64,000 nucleotides of DNA from Flavobacteriaceae bacterium CG2_30_34_30 (GCA_001873105.1 MNYN01000060.1:1-64000), one strand, 5' to 3'; shown: positions 26,249 through 35,646, numbered from the stretch's first letter. The notes: generated from the sequence alone by a model not told the origin. A program made the numbers and translations.

Positions 26249-26300
26249 AAGGGGAAAAACCCCTTATTAAGAAAAGGTTTTTACCCCCTTCTTTTATTTT
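26249..26300 (+). terminator. Terminator after pxpC
   Basis: AAGGGGAAAAACC (26249-26261) pairs with GGTTTTTACCCCCTT (26276-26290), followed by the T-rich CTTTTATTTT. A smaller AAGGGG/CCCCTT hairpin competes within it. Confidence 0.75.
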
Positions 26301-26367
26301 ACTTTGAATATTAAATATTTTAAGGTTATTTTTACTTCCACTAAAAACAACTAATAATTAATCAATC

Positions 26368-26724
26368 ATGGCTATACCAGCAAAATGCGTTACAGTGGAG
26401 GAGGCGAGAGCCCTTCAAGACAACTGGAAAAAAACAAGAGAACCGGAAATTAACAGAGCAATAGGATCTATTGACACCCGAGAATTTTTTTATAGTGTCG
26501 CAGAGTTAGAAGAATATTTAACGTATGTAAAAGAAGAATCTAAAAAACAAGGTATTACTAATCCCGGGGTGCGGATTTATTTTGGTGCTTATAATAACGC
26601 TATTTCAAATAAAGCTTGTGTATTTATAGCACCTACAAATGGCTCAAGTAAGGAATCAGTAAATAATTATTCTGTAGCACCATTTAATCTTGGCTCAGGT
26701 GGCTGGCCTCCAATAAATTACTAA
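26368..26724 (+). CDS. Conserved hypothetical protein, 118 residues
   Basis: I do not recognise a named family. The protein is soluble, has no signal peptide, and starts MAIPAKCVTVEEARALQDNW. The first half is helical and charged (REFFYSVAELEEYLTYVKEE); the second half has beta-like strands (GVRIYFGAYN, KACVFIAPTNGS) and ends with a glycine-rich LGSGGWPPINY tail. Similar proteins occur beside membrane/kinase genes in flavobacteria as far as I recall, but I cannot name one. It is 6 bases upstream of the 7-TM protein gene, so it is probably part of the same transcript as the two-component system and could be a ligand- or signal-related partner. Confidence 0.7.
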   Translation: MAIPAKCVTVEEARALQDNWKKTREPEINRAIGSIDTREFFYSVAELEEYLTYVKEESKKQGITNPGVRIYFGAYNNAISNKACVFIAPTNGSSKESVNNYSVAPFNLGSGGWPPINY

Positions 26725-26730
26725 TTAAAA

Positions 26731-27444
26731 TTGGATTTTATTTTCTTTTTAAAAAGCGTTCTTCCTATAACCATTATTGAAATTTTGGCGGCAATTTTTG
26801 GTTTGTATTACCTTAAAAAGGTAAAACCAAAAGATGCAACAAGATATTTCGTCTATTTTTTATGGTTAATTGTGGTTGTGGAATCATTTGGTGCTATTCC
26901 CGCTATTGCGTATTTTACAAATTATGAATATTTTGGTTTCTTAAAAGATACTTTTTTTCAAAGAAATTCTTGGCTTTATAACATTTTTACTTTAATAACA
27001 TCCATTTTTTATACCCTTTATTTCTTGTCTTTTACAGATTTTAAGCTAAAAAAGTTATTTATTAAAATAGCAGTGTTTATATACTTTATATATGGTGTTT
27101 ATCTACTTTTAGATATTTCAGTTTTAGGTTCAGCAAATGTACCTTTTATAACTATTGGTGGAGCTATAATAATGTTTTTGAGCATTATGACCTTCTATAT
27201 GCAATTACTAAAAAGTGATTTGATTCTTAAACTTCAAAAATATTTACCTTTTTATGTATCTATTGGGGTTCTAATTTTTTATCTCTGTACTACTCCTATT
27301 GAAATTTATATGAATTATTTTAAAGAAGGAAATGAATTTTTTATGACTTTTAAAACGAAGATGTATCTTTATCTTAATTTATTTTTATATGGTTCGTTTA
27401 TTCTAGGATTTATATTATGCTCGAAAAAGAACAAGTTTTATTAA
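26731..27444 (+). CDS. Seven-helix membrane protein, function unknown
   Basis: 237 residues with seven predicted membrane helices (about 7-28, 39-61, 80-100, 109-128, 134-157, 170-190, 208-230) and short, basic loops. No enzyme motif is visible. The start is a TTG at 26731, 6 bases after the preceding stop; no ATG is found before the first helix. The 3' end overlaps the histidine kinase gene by 28 bases. The kinase has only one membrane helix and no sensor domain, so this protein may act as its membrane sensor; this is inference from gene order alone. Confidence 0.65.
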   Translation: MDFIFFLKSVLPITIIEILAAIFGLYYLKKVKPKDATRYFVYFLWLIVVVESFGAIPAIAYFTNYEYFGFLKDTFFQRNSWLYNIFTLITSIFYTLYFLSFTDFKLKKLFIKIAVFIYFIYGVYLLLDISVLGSANVPFITIGGAIIMFLSIMTFYMQLLKSDLILKLQKYLPFYVSIGVLIFYLCTTPIEIYMNYFKEGNEFFMTFKTKMYLYLNLFLYGSFILGFILCSKKNKFY

Positions 27445-28199
27445 TTTTTTATTTTATTAGCATACTGCTTCTCTTTTTAGTTTTTGGGTTGGTTTTTTTG
27501 TCTGCCTTTATAAAACGAAAAAATAAGTTATTACTGGAAAAATTCGAAATTAACAAACGGTTTGAAATGGAACTTTCCAACGCACAAATTGAAATTCAAG
27601 AACAAACATTAAAAAACATTTCTTGGGAACTGCACGATAATGTTGGGCAGTTGCTTTCTGTGATCAACATGCAACTTAATTTGATTGAAAATAAAATACC
27701 TCCAGAATTACAAACACAAATTAGAGAAACAAAAGAGCTTGTTACTACTACTGTAAAAGAGGTGCGAAGCATTTCCAAGACATTAAATTCTGACATGGTT
27801 TTAAAAAACGGTTTATTAAAATCACTTGAACTAGAGTTAGATAGATTTAAACGGCTTAATTTTTTAAAAGTATTTTGCACCATCGAAGGGGAGGTTGTTG
27901 ATATTAAAGCTTCAGATGAAATCATTATTTTTAGAATCTTACAAGAATTTCTTTCAAATGTGATAAGACACGCTAAAGCCGAAAATTTATATGTACATTT
28001 AAATTTCAAGAAGGAGAGTTTAGAAATTGAAATTATAGATGACGGAGTCGGTTTTGAAATGGATCACGTAGAAAAAAGTAACGGCATGACAACCATGAAA
28101 AATCGCTCTGAATTGCTCAACGCTAATCTTATTATTTCATCTATAGTAGGCTCAGGAACTTCTTTGTTTTTAATATATCCTTACAAACATGAATGGTAA
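27417..28199 (+). CDS. NarL-type sensor histidine kinase
   Basis: A 260-residue membrane-bound kinase. One N-terminal helix (LIFYFISILLLFLVFGLVFL) is followed by a short coiled coil and a HisKA_3 dimerisation domain with the phospho-accepting His in SWELHDNVGQLLSVI (near residue 74). The HATPase_c domain follows (about 165-258), with LQEFLSNVIRHAKAENL (N box), IDDGVGFEMD (G1) and a final G2-like GSGTSLFL. No extracellular sensor domain exists between start and helix, so the signal probably enters through a partner, perhaps the 7-TM protein upstream. It overlaps its response-regulator gene by 11 bases. Confidence 0.9.
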   Translation: MLEKEQVLLIFYFISILLLFLVFGLVFLSAFIKRKNKLLLEKFEINKRFEMELSNAQIEIQEQTLKNISWELHDNVGQLLSVINMQLNLIENKIPPELQTQIRETKELVTTTVKEVRSISKTLNSDMVLKNGLLKSLELELDRFKRLNFLKVFCTIEGEVVDIKASDEIIIFRILQEFLSNVIRHAKAENLYVHLNFKKESLEIEIIDDGVGFEMDHVEKSNGMTTMKNRSELLNANLIISSIVGSGTSLFLIYPYKHEW

Positions 28200-28842
28200 T
28201 GAAAAAATTAATTATGTGGTAATAGTGGATGACCATTTACTTTTTGCAGGCTCGTTAGAAGGTTTAATAAATTCTTACCCAAATTTTAAAGTCCTTTTTC
28301 ATGCAAAAAATGGCGTTGACCTTAAAAACAAACTCACTAGTGAAAAACGGATACCAGACATCATTTTGTTAGACATTAACATGCCGGTTATGAATGGTTT
28401 TGAAACCATGCAATTTCTTACCCAAAACTATTCTACCATAAAAGTACTTGCTTTGTCTATGGATGATGAGGAAAAAGTCATATTAAAAATGTTGCGTTTT
28501 GGAGCAAAAGGCTACCTTTTAAAAGACATTCATCCTGATAACCTAAAACTTGCTTTAGAAGAAGTTATTTTAAAGGGTTATTATTATTCTGATAAGGTTT
28601 CTAATACGTTGTTACATGCATTGAATGAGCCTAAGAAAGAAAAAATAATAATGAAAGAAAATGAGCTGAAATTTTTAGAATTGGCTTGTACTGAAATGAC
28701 CTATAAAGAAATTGCTGATATTATGAATCTTAGCCCAAAAACTATTGATGGCTATCGTCAAGAATTATTTAACAGGTTAAATGTTAAGAATAGAGTGGGT
28801 TTAGTAATTTATGCCTTAAAAAATGAATTTGTAAAAATTTAA
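28189..28842 (+). CDS. LuxR/NarL-family response regulator
   Basis: A 217-residue regulator and the expected partner of the overlapping kinase. The receiver domain (about 7-125) has the acidic pair in VIVDDHLLFAGSL, the phospho-Asp in IILLDINMPVMNGFE and the conserved Lys in GYLLKDIHPDNL. The C-terminal LuxR-type HTH (about 155-215) reads ELACTEMTYKEIADIMNLSP and then KTIDGYRQELFNRLNVKNRV. It probably binds DNA as a dimer after phosphorylation. Its targets are unknown. The last 4 bases overlap the converging pseudouridine synthase gene. Confidence 0.93.
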   Translation: MNGNEKINYVVIVDDHLLFAGSLEGLINSYPNFKVLFHAKNGVDLKNKLTSEKRIPDIILLDINMPVMNGFETMQFLTQNYSTIKVLALSMDDEEKVILKMLRFGAKGYLLKDIHPDNLKLALEEVILKGYYYSDKVSNTLLHALNEPKKEKIIMKENELKFLELACTEMTYKEIADIMNLSPKTIDGYRQELFNRLNVKNRVGLVIYALKNEFVKI

Positions 28843-29534
28843 ATACAAAGATCCCAAACAACATCTTTTGGAGGATTGGCAATTATAGTTACTAATTCTT
28901 TGGTTACCGGATGGTTAAAAATAAGTTTTCTAGCATGTAAATGAATGCTTCCATCCGGATTGCTTCTGTCAAAACCATATTTTAAATCTCCTTTAATAGG
29001 ACAACCTAATGCAGATAATTGTGCCCTAATTTGGTGATGCCTTCCCGTATGTAAGTCAATTTCAAGTAAACTGAAATTATCTAATTTCTTTACTATCGTG
29101 TATTCTAAAATGGCTTCTTTGCTATCTTGTACTTCTTTTGTGCGAGCATAGGATTTATTTTGTTTTGAATTTCGCACTAAAAAATGGGTGAGAATGTCCT
29201 TTTGTTTTGGAGGCATATTTTTTACAATTGCCCAATAGGTTTTTTTAGTCTCTCTTTCTGAAAACAATTTATTTAATCGAGCAAGCGCTTTTGAGGTTTT
29301 TGCGAAGACCACAATGCCAGATGTAGGCCTGTCAATTCGATGAGCTACACCAAGATAAACGGCTCCCGGTTTATTGTATTTTTCAGCAATATATTCTTTA
29401 ATTACTTCACTTAACGGTTTATCTCCTGTCTTGTCACCTTGCACAATATCACCGGGGCGCTTATTTAAAATAAGCAAATGATTGTCTTCAAAAAGTATTT
29501 GAAGATTATTTTTGTTTGTGATTGTTTTAACCAA
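28839..29534 (-). CDS. RluA-family RNA pseudouridine synthase
   Basis: Isomerises uridine to pseudouridine in rRNA or tRNA. The catalytic motif is GVAHRIDRPTSGIVVFAKTS with the invariant Asp; the N-terminal strand ILFEDNHLLILNKRPGDI, the block LDNFSLLEIDLHTGRHHQIR and the C-terminal GDLKYGFDR and IHLHARKLIFNHP complete the fold. There is no S4 domain, so at 231 residues it is a short RluA type. The frame opens with a TTG at 29534, the only plausible start close to the conserved strand, so the exact start is uncertain. Which RNA position it modifies cannot be told. Downstream of panB on the same strand with a 39-base gap. Confidence 0.9.
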   Translation of the reverse strand: MVKTITNKNNLQILFEDNHLLILNKRPGDIVQGDKTGDKPLSEVIKEYIAEKYNKPGAVYLGVAHRIDRPTSGIVVFAKTSKALARLNKLFSERETKKTYWAIVKNMPPKQKDILTHFLVRNSKQNKSYARTKEVQDSKEAILEYTIVKKLDNFSLLEIDLHTGRHHQIRAQLSALGCPIKGDLKYGFDRSNPDGSIHLHARKLIFNHPVTKELVTIIANPPKDVVWDLCI

Positions 29535-29573
29535 ATTTGATAAAGTATTAAAAAGTTGAGGCCATTACCAAAC

Positions 29574-30392
29574 TCAATATTGTTCTTCTTTATTAGGGAA
29601 ATCCCCCGATTTAATGTCCTTAGAATATTGCTGTAATGCTTGTGTCATTTCCGTATGTAAATCCATGTAACGACGTAAAAATCGCGGGCTGAATTCTGTA
29701 TTCATACCTAGCATGTCATGAATCACTAATACTTGTCCATCTACTCCGCCTCCGGCACCAATACCAATAATAGGTATGGTAAGACTTTTTGCAACTTCTT
29801 CGGCTAGCTTAGCAGGTACTTTTTCTAAAACAATGGCAAAACAACCAATTTTTTCTAATAGCAGTGCATCTTCTTTTAGCTGTTTAGCCTCTGATTCTTC
29901 TTTGGCTCTAACAGTGTACGTGCCGAATTTATATATTGATTGGGGGGTTAAACCTAAGTGACCCATCACTGGAATTCCGGCATTTAAAATACGTTTTATA
30001 GATTCTTTAATTTCCTGACCACCTTCCATTTTTACTGCGTGCCCACCACTTTCTTTCATAATTCTTATAGCAGAGCGCAGAGCTTCTTTAGGGTCGCTTT
30101 GGTAACTTCCAAAAGGCAAATCTACCACAACCAAGCTTCTGTGTATCGCTCTTACCACCGATGCTGCATGATAAATCATTTGGTCTAAGGTAATAGGTAA
30201 AGTGGTCTCATGACCGGCCATAACATTAGATGCGGAGTCACCCACTAAAATGACATCAATACCGGCACCATCTACAATTTGCGCCATAGAAAAATCATAG
30301 GCAGTAAGCATAGATATTTTTTCACCTCGTGATTTCATGTCCACCAACGTTTTGGTGGTAATGCGCTTGTAATCTTTTTTTGCTACAGACAT
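29574..30392 (-). CDS. panB: 3-methyl-2-oxobutanoate hydroxymethyltransferase PanB
   Basis: First committed step of pantothenate (coenzyme A) synthesis: transfers a hydroxymethyl group from 5,10-methylene-tetrahydrofolate to alpha-ketoisovalerate, giving ketopantoate. Family blocks are [20 protein letters not shown], then [50 protein letters not shown] and [18 protein letters not shown], with metal-binding Asp in the VGDS block. At 272 residues it is normal length. It precedes the pseudouridine synthase gene and may share its transcript. Confidence 0.96.
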   Translation of the reverse strand: MSVAKKDYKRITTKTLVDMKSRGEKISMLTAYDFSMAQIVDGAGIDVILVGDSASNVMAGHETTLPITLDQMIYHAASVVRAIHRSLVVVDLPFGSYQSDPKEALRSAIRIMKESGGHAVKMEGGQEIKESIKRILNAGIPVMGHLGLTPQSIYKFGTYTVRAKEESEAKQLKEDALLLEKIGCFAIVLEKVPAKLAEEVAKSLTIPIIGIGAGGGVDGQVLVIHDMLGMNTEFSPRFLRRYMDLHTEMTQALQQYSKDIKSGDFPNKEEQY

Positions 30393-30456
30393 AAGTTGCT
30401 ATTTATATCGGTAAAAGTACTAAATTAGCTAACCACTTTCAAAAGAGATTTGCATT

Positions 30457-30915
30457 ATGAAAAAAAAGATTTCTTTCTTACTAGTATTGGCTATCTCTTT
30501 TGCAAAAGCACAACAAGTAGATCCAGAAAATGAGGTTAAAAAAGTTATAACCACTTTTTTCGAAGGGTTTCATCAGCAAGATACATTATTGATGAAATCA
30601 TTGGTAAGTGCAGATGTTGTTTTACATTCTGTAATGGTTGGCACGACTAATGAAAATGTATTAAGTTCCACTACATTTGAAGTATTTTTAAATTCTATAG
30701 CTACTATTCCAAAGGAGGTTAATTTTAAAGAAAAACTGCATAGTTTTTCTATCTCTATAAACGGAGTATTAGCTACAGTAACTACCCCATATTCATTTTA
30801 TGTAAATGATACTTTAAGTCATTGTGGGGTAAATATATTTCAATTATATCTTGATAAAGACAAATGGAAAATTGTATCTATTTTAGATAGTAGGCAAAAA
30901 AAAAATTGTTATTAA
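30457..30915 (+). CDS. Secreted NTF2-like (DUF4440-type) protein
   Basis: A 152-residue protein with a signal peptide (MKKKISFLLVLAISFAKAQQ), so it acts in the periplasm or outside. The mature part begins with the helix typical of this fold (VKKVITTFFEGFHQQDTLLM), then SLVSADVVLHSV, SFSISINGVLATVTTPYSFYV and VNIFQLYLDKDKWKIVSILDS. Such SnoaL/DUF4440 folds bind small molecules or have weak enzyme activity; no function can be assigned. It is 115 bases upstream of the MACPF gene, divergent from panB. Confidence 0.75.
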   Translation: MKKKISFLLVLAISFAKAQQVDPENEVKKVITTFFEGFHQQDTLLMKSLVSADVVLHSVMVGTTNENVLSSTTFEVFLNSIATIPKEVNFKEKLHSFSISINGVLATVTTPYSFYVNDTLSHCGVNIFQLYLDKDKWKIVSILDSRQKKNCY

Positions 30916-31030
30916 AATTTAATATACTGTTAAAGTAAATTTTCATAAATTTGAAAACATAAGCATCCCCAAATTTTAAAAGGCCCCAAGCACTTTTATT
31001 AATAATAGTAAATATTATTCACTTTTAAAG

Positions 31031-34000
31031 ATGAATTCAATTTTCAGGGGAATCTTTTTTGTACTTATTACACTTTCGATTAGTTTTACAGCTACTTCGC
31101 AAAATTTAAACCTAGAAGAAAAAACCATAAATCAATCTCTTATACTGGGAGAAGGTTTTGATATTAGAAAGTTAAATCCCGGAAATTGGTCTGCACCTAC
31201 ATTGACAAAAAATCAAAGACAAGCTATAGTTACTATTCAGGTAAATAATCAGTCTATTTCCAATCTGTCTAAAAAGAATATAGAACCGAAAGGGGAAATT
31301 TATTATGTGGAGTCTGCATATGACTTTGAAAGAAAAGTGCTAGCTACAGATACATTATCTAATTTCTATTTGAGTGAAAACAGTGCGTTTTTCAATCAAC
31401 GCATTTTAGATGGAAATAACAAACCCGTTTTTGTTTACGCTATATATAAGAAACCAATACAGACATATAGAATTCCATCAGTCAAAGCAAGTAATTTAGA
31501 CACACTCTTTACCGATTATGTAAAGCGTTTGGGCAAAGATATTTCTGCAGCAGGATTTGTTCATTTATTTGGAACCCATTATGCAACGGAAGTCACAGTT
31601 GGTGGAGCATTTACATTAAGACTTACTGTAGATAGAGATGAATTTATTTATTCCCCATACACCAAAGAAGAGTTTAAAACCGAAATGGAAAAATTTATTA
31701 CCTCAAAAAATGAAGAAACCAGTTACATTAATGAATTTCTAAAGGTAAAAAGTGTAGATGTTTTTGCCAACGGAGGAGATAAAGAAGTAAGATCGTTGCA
31801 AAAATGGTTGCCAACGTTGCCCTCAAAGGCACAACCCATCGATGTAAAATTAGAACCAATTACAAATTTATTAACGACTCAAAATTTTCCCAATATAGAG
31901 GATTTAGAATCTAAAAAGGAATTACTGGATGCATTTATAGAAAAAGGAATAGCGACTGTTAAAGAACGAATTAAACAACCTGTAAAAAGCACTTATTTTC
32001 AAAAATTTTCAATTCCATTCCGGCAGCGATTGGTTAATATATTAAAAGTAGAATCAGGCAAAAACACCGATAACGACAGTCCATTTACAGGAGATATTTT
32101 CTTTGGGGGCTTTACCGATAACCAAACAGTAATAAAATCCACTTCGGTCATAGATTATGGTGGGGTGCGCCTAGAAACTTTAATTACAGATGAAGAAATT
32201 GAAGTAAATAAATTTATTGACGTCATAGTACCTCCGGAACATTTTAAAAAGGGTTTTGTCAATGTTTGGGATGAGTCCAGAAAGCTTGTAAAAGGTATGG
32301 GAAGGACTGCATTGGTTATTTCCGGGGATCCGGAAAACAGGACTTATTTTCAAGAAGCCTTGCGAAAAAAAATAACTAAAAAAGCAGAAGTAAAAAGTAT
32401 TGATAATGACAGTTATATTCTCCACTATACTTTAGAGTCCATACGTCTTGAGAATGAGATTTTCAAACAGAATACTACCATGGATTATGTTATGGATTCT
32501 CAGATTATTACTGCAGCTTCAGTTGGAGATCTTAGACTAATTAAGGAACTTTATGCTAAAGGTGCTAATGTAAGGGCAGAAGGTGTTTTAAGAGCTGCGA
32601 TTGTAAGCACACAACCTGCTGAGGTAATCAATGTATTAATAGATCAGGGTATAGTTCCCACAACGGCAGATTTAGATATGATTTTTGAAGTAAATTATTT
32701 TAATCCTGATATTGCAATTATACTCTTAGAACGCGGTGCTAAACCTAAAAACAATATGATATTTAAAGCAGTTGCTTATAGACAGCCTAATGTTATAAAA
32801 GCATTATTAAGGGAAGGTGCAATTCCTGTAAATAACGACTTAGAATTTGCCATACGATTAAAAGATGAAGAACTGGTAAGTGCAATAACCGGAAGAAAAG
32901 TACTCAAAATAGAAGATGAACAAATAGTCTATGATGAAGCCCCTCTTCCTAAAGCCACTATGGAAGAAACTGTTTATGTAGTAAAAAGAGGCGATTATTT
33001 ATCTAAAATTGCAAATTTCTATGGGGTTAATGTAAGTGATATAAAAACGTGGAATAATCTAAAAAACGATCTTATTTTCATAAACCAGAAGTTGCTCATT
33101 TTAGACGTAAATTCCATTACTTCTACTGTAACTGAAATCTCTAAATCGCAAACTTTAGTAGAGAAAGAAATTTCAACAAAACCAATAGTAGAAGTTATTG
33201 AAGTGCAAAATAATATGGTAGCTAAGAAAGAAGTTTTCTCTTTGGAAACAAGCCCGAATAGATTTACTTATAAAGTTAAAAATGGAGATATTCTTGGAAA
33301 AATTGCTCAAAAATTTAATGTAAGTGTTAATGAAATAAAAAAATGGAATAATCTGAAAAACAGTCGTTTGTACATCAACCAAGAACTTATTATTCAAACT
33401 ATAAATAAAGAACCAATCAAAAATCCAGAAATTTCTCAAATAGGGGATACTTCCCTCTCTGTAATAGAAAACAGGAAAAAAGAGGAAGAAATTGCAGTAG
33501 TAAAAGAAGAAAAAATAATATCCAAAAAAGAAATAAAAAACGCACCAGAAGTAAAACTACCTATAGCAGCAGATCAAGCTACTACAGAATACGCATTAGA
33601 AAATGCTTTAGAAGATAACAAGGAAGCAGAAGCCTTAGAATTAGTAAATAAACTTAACAAAGCAGACAATCGATTTTTGACTATTGCTTCAAGAAGAGGT
33701 CAGATAAATGTGGTAAAAGCTCTGTTAAAAAAGGGAGCTTCCCCTGACGCTGGTATAATTAATGCTATTTTCTACAGAGAGATTGGCGTGCTTGAAGAGC
33801 TTATTAAATCAGGTGCCGAATTGACATTGCAACAACTCAATTTGACCATCAAAACTGATTTTTTGGAAGCTTTTAAACTATATATAGAAAATGAGGTAAA
33901 TCCGTTGGAATCTTATATAGGGGAAACCGCAGTGCATCAAATTGTACAGACTTATAGTGAGGAACGATTTGAAATGCTTCAATTCTTAATTGATAAAGGC

Positions 34001-34198
34001 TTTGCAATTGATAACAAAAATGAAAAAGGGGAAACCCCTCTTCATAAAGCAGTGCGCATGGGTGATAGTAACCTTCCCATTGTAAAACTATTAATTGAAA
34101 ACAATGCAAATACTAAGGACAAAGACAATACTGGAAAAAGCATACTAGAGGTAAATACAGGACAGGAACTTAAAAAAGTGCTTAATAAGGCAAAATAA
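31031..34198 (+). CDS. Secreted MACPF-ankyrin-LysM-LysM-ankyrin protein
   Basis: A 1055-residue multidomain protein. It starts with a signal peptide (FVLITLSISFTATSQ). Residues ~120-370 look like a membrane-attack-complex/perforin domain: the signature is HLFGTHYATEVTVGG (His178-Gly192), i.e. Y/F-G-T-H-Y followed by GG, preceded by ISAAGFV. Residues ~490-640 hold degenerate ankyrin repeats (DLRLIKELYAKGANV, PNVIKALLREGAIPV). Two LysM domains follow at ~648-691 (VYVVKRGDYLSKIANFYGVN) and ~745-788 (FTYKVKNGDILGKIAQKFNV), joined by a charged linker. Residues ~865-1050 are more ankyrin repeats (NVVKALLKKGASPD, GETPLHKAVRMGD). MACPF proteins form pores; in Bacteroides some are secreted antimicrobials (BSAPs). 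Here LysM could hold the protein on peptidoglycan. Pore formation is inferred, not shown. Confidence 0.8.
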   Translation: MNSIFRGIFFVLITLSISFTATSQNLNLEEKTINQSLILGEGFDIRKLNPGNWSAPTLTKNQRQAIVTIQVNNQSISNLSKKNIEPKGEIYYVESAYDFERKVLATDTLSNFYLSENSAFFNQRILDGNNKPVFVYAIYKKPIQTYRIPSVKASNLDTLFTDYVKRLGKDISAAGFVHLFGTHYATEVTVGGAFTLRLTVDRDEFIYSPYTKEEFKTEMEKFITSKNEETSYINEFLKVKSVDVFANGGDKEVRSLQKWLPTLPSKAQPIDVKLEPITNLLTTQNFPNIEDLESKKELLDAFIEKGIATVKERIKQPVKSTYFQKFSIPFRQRLVNILKVESGKNTDNDSPFTGDIFFGGFTDNQTVIKSTSVIDYGGVRLETLITDEEIEVNKFIDVIVPPEHFKKGFVNVWDESRKLVKGMGRTALVISGDPENRTYFQEALRKKITKKAEVKSIDNDSYILHYTLESIRLENEIFKQNTTMDYVMDSQIITAASVGDLRLIKELYAKGANVRAEGVLRAAIVSTQPAEVINVLIDQGIVPTTADLDMIFEVNYFNPDIAIILLERGAKPKNNMIFKAVAYRQPNVIKALLREGAIPVNNDLEFAIRLKDEELVSAITGRKVLKIEDEQIVYDEAPLPKATMEETVYVVKRGDYLSKIANFYGVNVSDIKTWNNLKNDLIFINQKLLILDVNSITSTVTEISKSQTLVEKEISTKPIVEVIEVQNNMVAKKEVFSLETSPNRFTYKVKNGDILGKIAQKFNVSVNEIKKWNNLKNSRLYINQELIIQTINKEPIKNPEISQIGDTSLSVIENRKKEEEIAVVKEEKIISKKEIKNAPEVKLPIAADQATTEYALENALEDNKEAEALELVNKLNKADNRFLTIASRRGQINVVKALLKKGASPDAGIINAIFYREIGVLEELIKSGAELTLQQLNLTIKTDFLEAFKLYIENEVNPLESYIGETAVHQIVQTYSEERFEMLQFLIDKGFAIDNKNEKGETPLHKAVRMGDSNLPIVKLLIENNANTKDKDNTGKSILEVNTGQELKKVLNKAK

Positions 34199-34204
34199 AA
34201 ATAA

Positions 34205-35629
34205 TTAGCAATCGCTCATATTTACCCTTACTGCCAAACCGCCTTCACTGGTTTCTTTGTATCTTGAACTCATATCTTTAGCAGTTTCCCACATCGTTTC
34301 AATAACTTTATCTAAAGGTACTTTTGCTTTAGTTGCATCCCCATCTAAAGCCATTTCTGCAGCATTGATTGCTTTTATGGCTCCCATGGCATTACGCTCT
34401 ATACATGGTATTTGCACCAGTCCGCCTATGGGATCACAGGTAAGTCCTAAATGATGTTCCATAGCAATTTCACTGGCCATTTGCACCTGTTCCGGGGTGC
34501 CGCCCATGAGTTCGGTTAATGCTCCCGCTGCCATTGCAGAAGAAACACCTATTTCTGCCTGACAACCGCCCATAGCTGCAGAAATAGTAGCTCCTTTTTT
34601 AAACAAACTTCCTATTTCTCCTGCTACCAGCATAAACTGTTTTACATGATTAAAATTAGCATTGTGGTTTTCAATAACCATATAGTACATCATCACTGCG
34701 GGTATTACCCCGGCACTGCCATTAGTAGGAGCAGTAACCACTCTCCCCAAAGAAGCATTAACTTCATTAACGGCAAGGGCAAAACAAGTTACCCATTTTA
34801 GGATTTGGCGAAACTTTACTTCCGTATTTCTAATCGCTTCAATCCATTCGTCGGGAGTAGTGTAAGCAGCATCCCCTATAAGGCTTTGGTGGGTATGAAA
34901 CGCACGACGGGTAACGTTAAGCCCACCGGGAAGGATGCCCTCGGTATGACAACCCACATACATGGACTCCAGCATTACTTGCCATATGGCTTTAAGTCCT
35001 GCATCAATTTCGGCATCACTGCGTAATGATCGCTCATTTTCTAAAACAATTTCAGAAATTTTCTTTTTTTCAGCTTTGCAATGCACTAATAGTTCTGATG
35101 CTTTTTCTATAGGAAATGGAAACGAGTTGAATTGTTCTTTTTTAAGTTTAGCACTTTTTCTTTCTTTTTTTACTACAAAACCGCCACCAATAGAATAAAA
35201 GGTGGAGCTTGTTTTAGTGCCATTTTGCAGAACCGCTCTAAATGTCATTCCGTTAGGGTGAAAGTCTAAAAATTTTTTGTGGAACACCACATTTTCTTCT
35301 ATTTGAAATGCAATGGCTTTTTCGCCATTAAGCACCAGTTTTTTGTTTGTTTTGATAAAATTAATTTCTGTGGTAATGGATTCGACAGGTATGGTGACAG
35401 GGTCATAACCACAAAGACCTAAAACACTTGCTAAATCTGTAGCGTGTCCTTTTCCTGTTAAAGAAAGAGAACCATATAAATCGACATAAACTTCAGCAAC
35501 ATTTTCAAACTGCTTAGCGATTTTCAGTTCTTCAATCCATCGTTGTGCAGCCCTCCATGGACCAAGAGTGTGGGAGCTAGAAGGACCAACACCAATTTTG
35601 AGCATATCAAAAACACTTATACTTTCCAT
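34205..35629 (-). CDS. sdaA: L-serine ammonia-lyase (iron-sulfur dependent), SdaA-type
   Basis: Deaminates L-serine to pyruvate with a [4Fe-4S] cluster. Single-chain form of 474 residues. The N-terminal beta domain (about 1-155) begins MESISVFDMLKIGVGPSSSH, the usual substrate region, and the C-terminal alpha domain has the cluster cysteines in GGCQAEIGVSSAMA, TCDPIGGLVQIPC and the VTAPTNGSAGVIPAVMMYY block. The start ATG at 35629 is preceded on the minus strand by a TATATTTG -7 element (35654-35647). Ends 6 bases after the converging MACPF gene. Confidence 0.95.
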   Translation of the reverse strand: MESISVFDMLKIGVGPSSSHTLGPWRAAQRWIEELKIAKQFENVAEVYVDLYGSLSLTGKGHATDLASVLGLCGYDPVTIPVESITTEINFIKTNKKLVLNGEKAIAFQIEENVVFHKKFLDFHPNGMTFRAVLQNGTKTSSTFYSIGGGFVVKKERKSAKLKKEQFNSFPFPIEKASELLVHCKAEKKKISEIVLENERSLRSDAEIDAGLKAIWQVMLESMYVGCHTEGILPGGLNVTRRAFHTHQSLIGDAAYTTPDEWIEAIRNTEVKFRQILKWVTCFALAVNEVNASLGRVVTAPTNGSAGVIPAVMMYYMVIENHNANFNHVKQFMLVAGEIGSLFKKGATISAAMGGCQAEIGVSSAMAAGALTELMGGTPEQVQMASEIAMEHHLGLTCDPIGGLVQIPCIERNAMGAIKAINAAEMALDGDATKAKVPLDKVIETMWETAKDMSSRYKETSEGGLAVRVNMSDC

Positions 35630-35646
35630 AAATCTATAATATGTCG

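Noticed and set aside
29534-30392. Overlap of the pseudouridine synthase with panB as a fused or frameshifted gene
   Set aside because: Both proteins are full length and family-typical, with a 39-base gap.
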